From assembly GCA_977006965.1 (NCBI GenBank), contig OZ345353.1:3534001-3598000 (forward strand): a stretch of 64,000 nucleotides of DNA, in the 5' to 3' direction. The number at the start of each line of letters is the position of its first letter. Within the stretch, counting starts at the first letter, position 1. Below the pieces are notes generated by a model. It was not told the origin of the DNA. It searched no databases and worked only from the letters and a program-made list of their open reading frames with translations. The position numbers and the translations under genes were made by a program. Shown here piece after piece: positions 41,056-52,966 of the stretch. Origin of the DNA: Phymatolithon calcareum. Lineage: Eukaryota; Rhodophyta; Florideophyceae; Hapalidiales.

Positions 41056-44000
41056 AAGCAAGAAGAATTACTAAATGACCACGTAGTTTGCCATATTTTC
41101 TGGATTTACCACGAAGAACCCGTTGTGTTATGACAGTGCTCTGTTCTGTCAGCATTAGGCAAGCGGGGCAGCTATGAAATATAAAAGGGCCGCTGGGGCT
41201 CGACAAGTGCCTTACACGACGGCTTATTGTACCTTGGTTTGTTACATACAGTATCCCGCACATGCCGGACCTTCGCTCCTTGAACACGCTACACCGTGGC
41301 GCCACGGCTTCGAAAGCCACATTGAGACTCTTGGTTGGATGAGCCTATCTTTGAGTGATAAAATAGCTATGAAATGCGATTTTGTGCTTCGAAGAATGGC
41401 AAAAGCTCTATCCATTACGTGAACCACGGGTGGACAAAGCTGAATTTGGAACAGGCTTTGACACGAAGGCGGTGCCTGCAGAAATTTGTGTTGGATTTGC
41501 TGTCATCGAAAATTTGCGGGAAAGTTAACAGTCTTCGCAACAAGAAAGGGTAGACAGACCATGATTTGTAAAACAATTTCGTAAAAGATGGGAAAACCAA
41601 ATATTGTACAGAATATTTTCGGGCCATGTGCTGTTACGGCTCCTCATATAACTGTAAATGGGCACAGACCTAGAAACTGGACCGTGGGCAGAGTGCTGAC
41701 AAAATTGATTAGTATCATAGTACCACAGGTGTCTCGTGGTCATTTTAGTAAATACAGCACTGGAGGCGGAAAGGGCAGGGAACGTGTTTTTCTATGCCCG
41801 TAATCTCAATTTTGTTTTTGGATTTTTCCATAATGTCGTCAGGTTCCAAGCGAGGGGGATTCGGGAAATAGTGCTTTTCCTCATTGACTCATGAAAATCG
41901 AAACATTTTGGAAAACTCACCATAATTTACAGCAACCCCGATCAGCCGGCCTAACTGACAGGCCTTATTCCATGTTCCTTTTCGCAATGCGTCCGCTGCC
42001 AGCTTGGAAGAATGTTTGCACTTTCTCCGCTACGTCACTGTCATCCCATTCGCCTGCTGCGTGAGACTGTCTTCACGAGCACATTTTCCGCCCGTGGAGA
42101 AGATCGACACAGGAACAGCGTTTTGTGAGCATAGCCAATGCAAGTAACAAGGACTAGAATTCAGTGGAAAAACGTCCGAGCTCGTGGAGACAAGACCTCT
42201 TGCCTTGCACTTTCCGAACGCAATGGATACTGCTCTGAGGGACTCATATGATGTCCAACTGTTTCGAAGACACAACAGCCTGCCTGCAGATCTGTTCACA
42301 TCTATGAACGCTGCAGGGCATCCTAGCGAGAACAATGCTGTCCAATCCCTTTTTTCCCTCCCACGACAGGTCAGAACGGTTTCGGCTAATTCTCATAGCT
42401 GTCAGGTGTTTCCGTTCACTACCGACTGACGGGCGTTATCGCACATGGAAAATTTGCTGCCACATAGTTGTTTTTTTTCAAACCGAGCGTCATCGGATCC
42501 ATGAATTACCAGAGCTGCCACGCGCAATAATTTTAGGGGCACTCGATCTGGACGTTTCACATTCAAATTCTGGTGAGCGAGCGCTTTTTCACGTAATATC
42601 CTTGTTGAAATCCGTGTGCTTCCAAAGAGAGTGACCTAATTCCAAATACGGGTAGTGGTCTTGCGACATTATCTGTAAAAGTTCGAATTGTAAATCAATA
42701 TGTCGTCTCCGCTTTGCGTCATTTACAAGGGTTAAGGTAAATCTCGTTTCGGAGCAGATGAAATGCCAAAGATGGAACCCTTCGACTATATACTCGCTTT
42801 CACTTTCTTAATCGGTATAGAATGGAGAGACCTGTTGAGTCTCTCTTTATTTAAACTCGAGATTGCAAGGAAAATAACTAGCAGATAGACTTTAAACACG
42901 ATATTGGGATTGTGTCTGCGAATTTGTCACTATATCTGCATGTAAAGTTTACGGATCATTCTAATAGGGCTATCAAGATGGAGAAATATGGGACAACTGA
43001 ACCTCCGAAAACGATGATGCAGACTTGAGTTTAGATTTTGACTGAGGGTTAATTTATCCTCATTGCATGAAGGGCACATATCGATTTATCTAAATTAGAA
43101 GAGTAGTCGTCTGACCACATTGCACAAACGAGTCTAATGCTTGACAAAGGACTACATTTTTCAGAGTGATGTTATTTTAGAATGGAAAATTTGAAAAGGA
43201 GTGAACTCGAACGAGGTTTGATAGAGCAGCAATGCTCTTTATCAACTAACTCTATGTAAAACAGTCAGCAATTCTTGAAATTTCCTTCCTTGTGTTCCTG
43301 ATTGTGTGGAGTTTTCATGGAAGGTTTCAAGTCGACGTAAACAACTTTTGCTGCCGGAGAGTAATCGAAATTCATTTCGTGCCTATCATTGTCGGGCGTA
43401 AAGGGATTTACGCGCATCAGCAGAGGGATATGGGCCTCGCAGCGGATTTACTCGTCAGCACGAACTCTCTTCTTTTTCAACGACTTCTTACACATTACAA
43501 TGCGCGGGTGGTAGTTATTCAGGAGCTCAACACGATCTCTAGATGCTGAAATCTCTTTGATCTTCATCCATTTTGAATGCAGAATTTCCATGTCAGTCAA
43601 ATCCAGTGGCCATTCCACTTCAACGGTAAGGCATTATCCGTCATCAGCTACCTCCAAAAGATACTTTCGCGCAACTGAAACGACGCTTTTCAATTCATCA
43701 GGGTCTTCCCACTGTCATCGCGTGAAAAGTTGCTTGAAAGTACGCTCGCCAGATACGATCTTCGAACCATCTCCCTCGCCGAACACGCGTACCTCGCCAT
43801 CTAGATCGTCATCAGCTTGGATCTTCCTGTAAGGGGGACTCATATTCGCGTCGACGACAATGCTGTTAGTACCAAGCTGCTCACGAGTATCATCTACACA
43901 AGTCCAGAAAAGAAAAATTACAAAAAACTTAGTAAGCTTCCGGGCGGTCAATAATGTCCACTCTGTTGCGCCGTAACGTACTCATAGTCTTGAAAAGGAC

Positions 44001-44939
44001 TTCTTTCGTTTATTAAAGGCCGATCGAAAGAGATTCAGGTCCTTGAAATGTGCCCGAAATGAAGGACTTAGGTTGAATCCTGCTTTCGGATTTATGCCCT
44101 TTTGGATCGTCCCTTTCATCACTGGCTCATACATGGCTTTTAGCGTCCTTTTATAACCATCGGACGGTTCATCCCGGTCCGCCATGGAATCTTACTTTCT
44201 TTTCACGATTTCTCCCTTGATTTTGGGTTTGAATGTCCTGGCTTGAGGCAGAATGCTTTCCGGTGCGAATGATTTAGGGCGCAGCAGTTTACGACTGCAC
44301 TTGCATTCCAGACGAGGAGTAACAGATCCGCTGTCACAGATTGGCTCCCTTGTGATCCTGGGTGGGACAAATAGGTTCATCTGATTGGCCAAGGGGTTAT
44401 CTTCTTTGGGATGATGCAGTGTCATAGATATTACAAATTTTACAAGAAGTGGCGCGTGAATTGAATGATAGCACTATGTTTCATATCTAAAACATCGATA
44501 AACCGGATAGAACGACACAAACCGTGTCTGATACATCAGAGAGGGCAATACGATATGACCAGATACTCTAATCACACTCTTCTGGTGAAAGCGGATAACC
44601 AGTTTCATAATATATTGGTCAGACTCCTTCTTTCTTGTATCACATCACCGATTCTGTTCTCAAACTGGTTTGTGTTTTTGGAAGATCTTCGTCAATAAAT
44701 CGGGAGCCTATGTGTAGCTATGTTAACATTAAAATTCTAGCAAGTATTTAAAATGCAAGTCGGATTCAAAAAATTTTCTATTATGGGAAATTGAATTCAT
44801 TTTATATGATCGTACTATAATTTAAATGCTAACCTTGCTACATATAGGATCCGGAGTTTCTGACGCTCACGACCTGATATTTCCTTCTACATGTCACCTT
44901 CAGAAGATAATATCGCCTCGTTTACAGTCATTTAGAGGT
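41056..44939. other. 3.9-kb stretch without a supportable gene
   Basis: Several minus-strand frames (43715-43951, 43982-44185, 44192-44425) and a pair at 42030-42429 look weakly protein-like, but none shows a recognised domain and each is shorter than 105 residues. They may be decayed exons or remnants of the adjacent hAT element. Confidence 0.4.
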
Positions 44940-45474
44940 CATCACGCAGTATTTGAGCTATTTGATGCCATTTAACACTGAAAATTCGATAGGTGACGGC
45001 AGCTTTTTGATTATAAAACTGACTTTGTCGATGAGCGTTTTATGCGGCTTCATAAAGTCCTTTACAGCCAGATTGAGGCGATGGTTCGCACAACCGATGA
45101 AGTTAAAATCCGTTTTCTTTGCAATAGATAGATTAGTGTTTCAATTATCGCTCATCAGTGCGACGATGTTTGACATCTCCTTGCCGAAAACCCTAAGTAC
45201 GAACTCTATAAACGCAATGTTATTATCTGCATTTTGAGTCTCATCGTTTTCGAACGGAGAAAACGCAAGAAGCGTGCTCTTGAAATCCTTATCGGTGCTC
45301 ACTGGGAAAAACCAAAGTGTGTAACACAGGGAATGGGAGCAATATATTTCATATTTATTGGTACTCGTTGTGAAAGTGCAATTGCTACTGCAATAACTCT
45401 CGCGCCACCAATTGCTACTGCAATAACTCTCGCGCTACCAATTGCTAGTTCTATTGCATTGAGCACATTTGCGA

Positions 45475-46050
45475 TTAAGGCGTTACATGGTCAGCAGTAC
45501 CTCCTGCATCGTGCATGACGGCGCTTCGCGTGTCCTTCAAATCGTTTCTCACGGCTGCCTCAACCACTTCTACCAACTTGAGCACCGTTTCGCGGAACGC
45601 TTTGATAGAAATGCCCACACCGAACTTGCTGAAGTCTCGGAAGCGCGAATTTTCGATATAAGTGATAGGGAGAAATAGTGAGACAATGACATCAATGTAG
45701 TGGTACATAGCACGCTCGCGATCCGTGCTTGACAGGGTTGTTTCAAATTAGGACGAAATTCGCCCATCTCCTCCGAGCGTTGAACTTATGCGATACAATT
45801 CCATCAACTTTGTCTCTTCGCCACCCGCAACGCAAGAGACCAGGTGCGAGTACGGGTTAGTCCATCCAGTTCCTTTCTCAAATGAGAAAACAGGCGGAAT
45901 GTTTTTGCAGCGGTCTTTTCGCGGACAGGCATAGACCCAGCAAGACACTTTGCGAGCGTTCGCCTTTCGCGAAGTAATGGTCTTGACAGCATCAGGTTCT
46001 TGTGTCATGAGCGCTTTAACGACATGCTCTCGCTTCGGTCGGACGGACAT
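45475..46050 (-). pseudogene. Inner hAT ORF with BED-like zinc finger
   Basis: From the ATG at 46050 (MSVRPKREHVVKALMTQ) the frame reads a Cys/His-containing segment (VSCWVYACPRKDRC, then NPYSHLVSCV) resembling a BED-type finger. It passes a stop at 45748 and continues in the same frame to 45475 (FSKFGVGISIKAF, LKLVEVVEAAVRNDL). The DDE core is missing, so this is a deleted, non-autonomous copy. The assignment rests on the finger and the hAT ends. Confidence 0.55.
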
Positions 46051-46211
46051 CGTCAAGTCGAGGGTGCAACCACTGAAAGAGGGGTGTGAACGATGGGGGA
46101 GAGTCGAGTGTAGCAGGCTCAATTCAGAGAGTAAACAAAAGAGTAGAATCGGAGTGGGGACAGCACATCGACAAACATAGAAGAGCGAGAGTGTATCGAT
46201 GCGTGGTACGT

Positions 46212-46383
46212 GCTACAATGCGTACCCAGAACATATGCCTCTCTCCTTGGCGATATCCCAAACCAAAGTATCGAATCGTCCATAAAAGACGCTTCCGACC
46301 ACAGCAAGTGGAGTCGCATGAAGCCTTCTAGACGTGCTAGCCCCTTCGGGGAATAAAGCAATCATCATCATCATCATCATCAT
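46212..46383 (+). mobile_element. 5'-truncated LINE 3' tail inside the inner hAT
   Basis: The sequence is close to 38302-38448 (same GDIPNQ-SKWSRMKPSRRAS coding end, AATAAAGCAATC and a longer (ATC)n tail). It is flanked by GCGTGGTACGT at 46201-46211 and GCATGGTACGT at 46384-46394 (10 of 11 match). Confidence 0.85.
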
Positions 46384-47342
46384 GCATGGTACGTTCGTCA
46401 CAAGATCTTATTCACATCTGCTGACCAATACGTATTGCAACTGGAAAGGAAAGTTCAACTAACGGAAATAGCAGTATATTGCCGTAAATTGCAATAGCAA
46501 TATACTGCTCCCATTCCCTGGTGTAACATAGTGATCCGTACCTGTTGACCAGCCATCAAAGGCAATGGCGAACTTCTCAGAAAGTATGAGAGTTATTCGT
46601 TTTTCAACATGAAGAGTGAGCAGTCCCATGTTCTTGGTTAAGCTCTTCAGAGAGATAGATTCATAGGTCAAGTGACTCATGATAACATGCTTGTCGATTA
46701 CAGAAAACGGAAACAAACCAGTAATGACAAAGTCCAGTACACCATGGATTTACTCAGTTTTTTGGGAAAAATATGCTGGATGGCCCAACGCTGTCTTTGT
46801 GTTCAGAGATAGAGTGCTCAGGCAATCCATCATTGGTCAACAGCAATTCATATTCATGATAATGCTTGCTTTGTACATGATTCACGAAGTTCGTGTAGCC
46901 AGAGCCTTTGACTTGACGCAAAGACCCATATCTACAAGTCCAGGTGTTTGTGTTTGGGTCTGTCAGCGTGAAAAATATGTCCCGTATGTACTTGCCAGTC
47001 AGCTTTGGAGGCATTGCTGCATTACCAGTTCAGAGTAGCGTCTCAGTTCCGGCCTCGTTAAGTAGAAAGAAAGAGCATGTTGAGTCAAAGCCGTTTGTGC
47101 CGAATGTAGATGCATCAATGTCCGCTTGAGTCAAGAGTCCCGCCAAAGTTGGTACCAGAATGGTACAGAATACTGAAAAATAATTCAGAATACTGGCATA
47201 AAATAACTCAGGTTTGCAGCTTGGACGAATAAATAATCCCGTCAAAAAGCCAGGAAAAATAAATCGAGAATACTGAATAAAAGAATAACCGAGAATACAA
47301 TTTTATTTTCCCTATCTATGCCACCGCCTGCACTCGAAACAC

Positions 47343-49446
47343 TTACGACAAAGATTCCTCCTCGACATCTTCGTCCCGTGAGAAAACAGCACACCCATGC
47401 CCTTCAATAGTTTCACCTTGCTGATCTGGCGGTAGTGCGAGCAACATGACAACATTTTCGTGAGTTCGAAACACGCCAAGTACGTGAGTGCTGACTTTGG
47501 AGGTTTCCCTGACTTTTACTTTCTCGGGAAAGACAATACCCGTAACATAGAAAAGCTGTGCAAATTTTCTGACGTCCCTTGCTCGAGGCGTGTATCCATA
47601 CCTTCGGAACCTGTCTGCTTTCCGCAAAAGCCTAGGACATTACAGAAGTGCGATCGATTGAGGGTAGTTCAGACGACCAAAACGGCTGGATGCTAGGAAT
47701 GCCGATGCCTTTTCCACTTCGTCTTCTGTCACCGGCATGTCATCTTCTCTCAGTGGCACGTCATCTTAAAAATTGACGGTATTTATCGTCAGCACGGGAC
47801 GAGATATTCTTGGTGGAGGATTGAGAACTCCGTCCCAACGTTCCGAAAATGAAACGACTGCGTTCATAGTGAGGTTATGCTTTTTCTGCAAGATCGTGCA
47901 CCAGGTTGATGTACGTACTACGATATGATGAAGTGAACCAAAATCCACGTCCAGATGGGGAGATCCTAACAAGGGCTCCCATGAAAGCTTGTGGAATGGC
48001 TCGAACGACGCCCCGAAGAATCAATTTGCTCTCCGGGAGGGTATTAAATTTGTAGACCATAGCTGTCAGTACCACTTGGACAAGAAATGTCCCACATAAC
48101 AATCCCATGCCTATTACCCGAGTGCTGACGTCGACGATCTGCACCCTGTACCAATGGCCCACAACGAAAATAGCGCCAGCGTAACCATTGTTCAAATCAT
48201 AACTCCAGTGAGATACATTCGACGGCCCGTACGTAACAAGTCCTCCTTGGTGAACGACAATGTTGTGGTACGAATTCGACAGTACGAAAGTGTACACCGT
48301 AGTTAATATTGTCAAAAAAGCCACAGTGAGAGCAGCAGCAATGCCCTGGAATCTTTGTGGAGCTGGGAAATCAACGAGATGATAATGATCGCACGCAGTT
48401 CTGACGAGGGTCCAATCGTGAAATTCGGGCATGCATCGAGGAGGATACCAGTTTTTGACGGTTTCGCGCATCTTTGAAGCGGCAGAGGACATATTCTGAT
48501 GGAAAGCAATGATTATAAGTCCAGCGATCCTGACTGGAAGGGCTATCTCAATCCACTTGTCGCGTTTGGAGAGCGTAAATGGTCTAGACGGTATCCCTGT
48601 AAGAGAAGCGATGGCCTCGAGAAGTTGATTATGTGCGACGCTGGTGATATAATTTAAGATATCCTTGTGCTCTCCGGCGGTGTCGTTTGCGGTATGCCCT
48701 GTCAGAAAGGGAAGTCTATTGACCAGAGCCGGTTTTCCTGACTCAATTATGTCCCTTTCTCTCATTTCCGGGTTTTTGCCTCTTCTGACGGCTTGCCTCA
48801 GAGCAGTCTGGAAAGTGCTTTCCAGTTGCTCGGTCGAGTAATTCAGGTCGAAAGGTATTATCTCGATTCCCAATCCTTTCCGCAACCGTGAACCATCGTG
48901 TACGGTCATGTATTGAGCAGCAGTATCTGGCAATGGTGACCCCTTATCTCGTATTGAATGCTTGACAGTGAAATCACGCCAAGTAGCCGAGTTCTCTGTG
49001 CAGCTTTTGTATATGTCGCCTCTACTCCACTGATTGACGTGAAAATCACCGATGAGTCCAATCGGAGATGAGCCACTGTTAACGCTTTCGTAGAGAAGTC
49101 GAACGGGATGCGAAGTGGCGTTTCCGGCGTCCAAGAAAACTTTCTGAGTAAGCAAGGTCACAGTGTTCGCACCAACGACAAATACTTGCCCATCAGCAGT
49201 CCTTGCGTAATTCAGGGCCCACTGCCATTCTCCGTTGATTGTGTCACGCAAGGTAATAGAGCGGCGGTCAGTCGAAACATCCGGGACGAAACATCTTGTT
49301 GATTTTGAAGAGCGCTTGAGCGATCGAGACAAGATTGATATTTGTCGGCACCAATTGGCGTTTAACAAGGGGTAGCCCCAAGTCGAGACACATAAAAGTG
49401 TCACGGGAAGGCAAAAGAAGAAGAATTTTGCCGGTGAGTGAGGCAT
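47343..49446 (-). pseudogene. Unrecognised membrane-protein family, copy 2
   Basis: This is the closest relative of copy 1, starting at the ATG at 49446 with the same signal peptide (KFFFFCLPVTLLCVSTWGY), ectodomain, membrane segments and C-terminal region. It is broken by one extra A in an A-run at about 47880-47885 (the frame ends HDLAEKA), by a stop replacing Gln in the VNSQDDV context near 47767, and by a stop replacing Ser near 47642. The DNA at the end reads TTTGTCGTAAGT, a strong splice donor, which supports a missing last exon. The sequence beyond it diverges at about 47325, where the hAT ends. Confidence 0.8.
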
Positions 49447-50012
49447 ATTTGTAGCGCCGAGTTCTGGAGCCCAGTTACTAGACCACGATTGTTTTCATGG
49501 ACAGATAGGAATGGGTTCACGAAAAATATTGAGCTGAACCGAGACGCTGCTTAATCGGTCCATTTCCTCGCTGTTGTCCTTGTTTTAACCCCCTCGTACT
49601 GCTACAATTGAGGTTTATTGGGACACAGTAAAATAATTCTTTTGCGAGGCCCACGCGCATCGAAACACGTCATAGAGTATTTCCTGTCCTTCGTCATGTG
49701 TATGCGCTCGTAGTGAACAAGTTTGGAGTGAGTTCGCGCAGGGTACGCGAAGCTACAAGCAAAGCCGCGATTTTCGTGTCCAAGTATGCCTATTCGTTCA
49801 GATGATGTAGACAGTTAGCCGTTGCGCGTTCGGATATTATTTCAAGGTGGATGTCTTATTAAGCACAGTACCTGGACCCGTTTTTTCGTTTTCACAAAAT
49901 CGGCTGGAAAAAAAAAGATACGGGCAGTTCTACATCGAACAAAACATTCGAATTTGGCCCCTAAACTGAGCTTTTCGGCCTGCGTGTCCTTTGCGGTTCA
50001 TCTGTGTACCTA

Positions 50013-50468
50013 ATGAGCTACGATTTGACTATAAGTCATTGCGGCCTGGATGGGAAATGTGTTTTCATGATGAGAGGAGCTTTGGCAGACCACGAGAGAG
50101 CCATGTATGCTCTTAGGGCCTTCAAAACAGAGCATTCACGATCAGTAGCCATGCAGATAGGAATGTATATCATGAAGGCAAATGCAGATGGTGGAATGGG
50201 AGGATCAATTGAGGACTTTGTTTTGCTCTTGACACTTCTCAACCCAGAAAAACTAGAGTCATATCATGGAGCAGAGGAATACGTATCGCAGAATGTGGTC
50301 TGGAGAGAGAGCTCCATGAATTCGATTGGAAGGTACAGTTCTGATGTGTACCGCTGTCAATGGCGGTTCATACTAGCTCGTCGCATGGGTTATGCTCGCC
50401 GTGTAGATGAAAGATCGCGCAACGGGATATCACCGGAGATCAATAGTGCTCTACGAGCGTACAACTAG
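50013..50468 (+). CDS. piggyBac-like element ORF-A, unknown function
   Basis: From the ATG at 50013 the frame makes 151 residues. I recognise no family. It has a cysteine/methionine-rich beginning (HCGLDGKCVFMMRGALADHE), a Gly-rich turn (ADGGMGGSIEDF) and a basic C-terminal half (RWRFILARRMGYARR-like, with QWRF in this copy). Copy B of the element differs at five residues, and the frame there would be intact but for the Copia insertion. It could be the N-terminal part of a degenerate transposase or an accessory gene; a DDD triad cannot be assigned. Confidence 0.6.
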   Translation: MSYDLTISHCGLDGKCVFMMRGALADHERAMYALRAFKTEHSRSVAMQIGMYIMKANADGGMGGSIEDFVLLLTLLNPEKLESYHGAEEYVSQNVVWRESSMNSIGRYSSDVYRCQWRFILARRMGYARRVDERSRNGISPEINSALRAYN

Positions 50469-50574
50469 CAATATTCCAACTTCCATGAGTCTTAGATAGT
50501 GGACAATGCGATTCTGCGCACTTTTGACAAATCAGAGATAGAAAAACGTCCATAGTCTGGGTCTTTATTGATGT

Positions 50575-50886
50575 CTATTGCCTTTCCTCCACGGCATGTA
50601 GGCTATAGCGACTTCTAAAGTCCCCGAAACATAAAGGTACCCTACAATCAGGGCATGCGACTCGCTCATACCTGCACAACGAAGGAGCGCGGGGGCTCTT
50701 CAGAGCTATCCATCTTTGTGCTTCCCTTTCAGCGGACGTCCAATCCGAGAACTTTATGATGTCAAAATGTATGCGCTCTCTGTGATTCTGATGGTAAAGC
50801 TTCTGAACTGCTTCCTTCCTGTGTACGTCACTCTCTACATTATAGATCCAACAAAACTCACTCATGCTCTGAAAAACTGCACACAT
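50575..50886 (-). CDS. piggyBac-like element ORF-B with C-terminal zinc finger
   Basis: This frame makes 103 residues from an ATG at 50886 and is convergent with ORF-A. The C-terminus, VACPDCRVPLCFGDFRSRYSLH, resembles the cysteine-rich end of piggyBac transposases, in which a C-X2-C and a VPLC-CF-YH pattern bind the element ends; some cysteines are missing. The upstream part is helical and basic (HRKEAVQKLYHQNHRERIHF). The same protein is encoded without any change in copy B. It is probably the tail of a transposase whose catalytic part has been deleted. Confidence 0.6.
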   Translation of the reverse strand: MCAVFQSMSEFCWIYNVESDVHRKEAVQKLYHQNHRERIHFDIIKFSDWTSAEREAQRWIALKSPRAPSLCRYERVACPDCRVPLCFGDFRSRYSLHAVEERQ

Positions 50887-51196
50887 AACATTCCTAAGAC
50901 CCTAATGATACGATGAACGTAGATTAAAATGGTGCTGGGGCTCAATAACAGCGGTCAATACTCCGAAAGGTGGATTTTAAGACCCGAAATGGACTATCAT
51001 TGAATTATTTTAACAATAAAATCTACAAGAAGTATCCAAAAAATAAGAATGACCCAAACAGGACAGATTTGTCCAGAAAAGGATGTGCAGTACGAGAGGG
51101 TTAAGTTCCGCCAACTTTCCTAGAAATTGAACAGCCAATGAGCAAAAGCTTCCGTTTATGAAATCTGATATCACGTGCAAAAAGAAGTCTTCGGTA

Positions 51197-51360
51197 CAGC
51201 TGTACTCGTAAAAATTTACCCATAAAATACTTGAGGATAATAATAGCTCGAATGAAATACCATTAGTCGATTTCATTATCACGTAGGCAGGATAGGCATT
51301 CCCAACGTCCTCGTTGTTCCATTCGCATGCAAGTTCTGGTTTCTCGTATTGCAAGCCTCT
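51197..51360 (-). repeat. Dispersed repeat, copy 2
   Basis: This is related to 39728-39892. The minus-strand reading is open across it (NNEDVGNAYPAYVIMKS, SSSILWVNFYEYSC) and continues artificially into the piggyBac-like element. Confidence 0.55.
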
Positions 51361-51505
51361 GCGTAATTAGTCGTTTTATTGAGGTGCCCGGTGCCCCCAT
51401 GGCGGAGAACGTTGGCAACCTACCAAACTGAAGACTTGTTTAGGTTCTAGCTGTGTATATCATACCCTTCTACTCACATTACAATTGCAATGGGTGTGTC
51501 GGGAC

Positions 51506-51916
51506 ATGGCAGCAATGCTAAGGCATGAGCAGTTCGAGAAGGCCTTGGAGTATCTTAAGCAAGGAATGTCGGCAGGATCCCTGAAAGCATCACTCTTCAA
51601 TGATGAAGGGGAGTCTTTGGAATCAAGCAGAAAGAGAAAGATACCGTACGATATAGTCGGAGCAATTCCAGTGATTTTAAGTCTTCCGAAAGTACGTCAT
51701 CGTCAATTGGCGGTGAAGTGGGCGTTTGGGAGATTTCCCCCACTGAGCACGACACTACTAGAAGACAAATTTGGCGAAATCATATCAAGGCTATTGCACA
51801 CGGTTGAAACGTCTTTGGCGAGATACCAGCTGACCGGAGAAGAGACCAAGAAGACCGAAGAAGCACTGGACCAGCTACTCTTCTTTACCAGTGCCTTTTA
51901 CGAGGACATGGAATAG
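51506..51916 (+). CDS. Hypothetical protein, 136 aa
   Basis: I do not recognise this protein. The frame from the ATG at 51506 is helical with balanced charge (MLRHEQFEKALEYLKQGMS; KVRHRQLAVKWAFGRFPP; ETKKTEEALDQLLFFTSAF) and has no stop-rich shadow on its own strand. It lies between the two piggyBac-like copies. No start context, partner gene or signal supports a function. It may be an exon or a remnant of a larger gene. Confidence 0.4.
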   Translation: MAAMLRHEQFEKALEYLKQGMSAGSLKASLFNDEGESLESSRKRKIPYDIVGAIPVILSLPKVRHRQLAVKWAFGRFPPLSTTLLEDKFGEIISRLLHTVETSLARYQLTGEETKKTEEALDQLLFFTSAFYEDME

Positions 51917-52748
51917 AAAAACAAAGGATAAGAATTGAGAGCTCGAATCGCCGCTGAGCGCATAGAGGACTCTAAGCTTTTCCCACATCCGTCCGATGTG
52001 GGTTTTTGCAGCTAGGGCCACGATATACAAGATTGCGGAAGAAGCATATATGAATGTTATACTATGCTACAAGGCTGTAGCAACTGAAACGCATCTCCCT
52101 TACAGTCTAAAGAGTGTTACTGAGAGCGTTTAATAAATACTACTAAAAAAAAATGGTCGATATTTTTTTTGAACGTTTTTGAATGTTTTAAAAAACGTTC
52201 TTTATTTTTAACACACCCGTCGCCTGAGCACTATGATTTCTCAGTTGTCATGGGACATAAAGAATCATAACTATTACATCTCAATCAAACCCCTGCAAAA
52301 TACCTCCACGTGTCCCACTTGTACATGTAATTGCCTTTTTGGCTGTTGGTGCAGTACGGCAAATGCTTACAGATTCAGGCACTGAATTGGACGCGCAATC
52401 CCCAACTGAGGACTGTACGTCTTATTCATGTGTCTGTATAGACATGGGTTAAGGCACGCTAGGAAAAAAATGAAGAAAAAAGGTTCCGAACTCTTCTGCA
52501 TTGCGAATCGGGTACCATTTTGTTCCTCTCCTCAAGCCTGATGCAACCAATCGCGTTTAGTTCTTTCTGGTTCATTTGCAAAATCAGGGAGTTTCAAAAG
52601 TTTTTCTGAAATTATGAAAAAAACAGTATCATAACAGTTCCAGCGAATTTCCTCATGACACCCAACTTTAACAACCAAATCATGGTGTAAGAGAGGGTCT
52701 GTAGTTTGCGTGCGCGAAAGAGTCATTTATGCGAAATCGATTTCCGAA
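51917..52748. other. 830-bp stretch without a gene
   Basis: It contains a small AT-rich hairpin near 52165-52200 (GAACGTTTTT and its complement). Nothing else is recognised. Confidence 0.45.
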
Positions 52749-52966
52749 TTAACCCTCTCGTACTGCACATCCTTTTCTGGACAAATCTGTCCTGTTTGGG
52801 TCATTCTTATTTTTTGGATACTTCTTGTAGATTTTATTGTTAAAATAATTCAATGATAGTCCATTTCGGGTCTTAAAATCCACCTTTCGGAGTATTGACC
52901 GCTGTTATTGAGCCCCAGCACCATTTTAATCTACGTTCATCGTATCATTAGAGTCTTAGGAATGTT

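Larger units (their letters stand above)
45327..46520. mobile_element. Inner hAT element, 1,194 bp, nested in the outer hAT
   Basis: Inverted ends CAGGGAATGGGAGCA are flanked by an exact 8-bp duplication, GTGTAACA, at 45319-45326 and 46521-46528. It sits within the catalytic part of the outer hAT transposase. It contains a decayed zinc-finger ORF on the minus strand, a 30-bp tandem repeat (45379-45447, 2.3 copies) and a later LINE tail insertion. Confidence 0.93.
44940..47014 (-). pseudogene. Outer hAT transposase, interrupted and decayed
   Basis: Read on the minus strand, the order matches DGWST-type hAT transposases: a BED zinc finger (TWTCRYGSLRQV, NFVNHVQSKH; 46754-47014), then FAIAFDGWSTGTDHYV just above 46529. 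After the inner element come TLWFFPVSTDKDF, LLAFSPFENDETQNADNN, NIVALMSDN, and CANHRLNLAVKDF. A frameshift separates the BED finger from the next segment, and in-frame stops follow MSDN and later. The inner hAT element at 45327-46520 splits the catalytic region. The right end of the element may be ATTTTCCCTA at about 47314. The C-terminal dimerisation domain was not recognised. Confidence 0.78.
49589..51100 (+). mobile_element. piggyBac-like element, copy A, 1,512 bp
   Basis: TTAA duplications lie at 49585-49588 and 51101-51104. The ends are inverted: CCCCCTCGTACTGC on the left, GCAGTACGAGAGGG on the right. TTAA target sites and CCC-starting ends are diagnostic of piggyBac-type elements. Two convergent ORFs are carried. 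The length is identical to copy B once the Copia insertion in that copy is subtracted. Confidence 0.9.

Noticed and set aside
45379-45447. 30-bp tandem repeat considered as a regulatory array
   Set aside because: It has only 2.3 copies inside a decayed hAT element and no mirrored counterpart at the other end.
41788-47322. Matching TCTATGCC 8-mers as a target duplication of the outer hAT element
   Set aside because: The right side fits (CCCTA then TCTATGCC), but the left occurrence at about 41789 is not followed by a matching terminal repeat; chance cannot be excluded.
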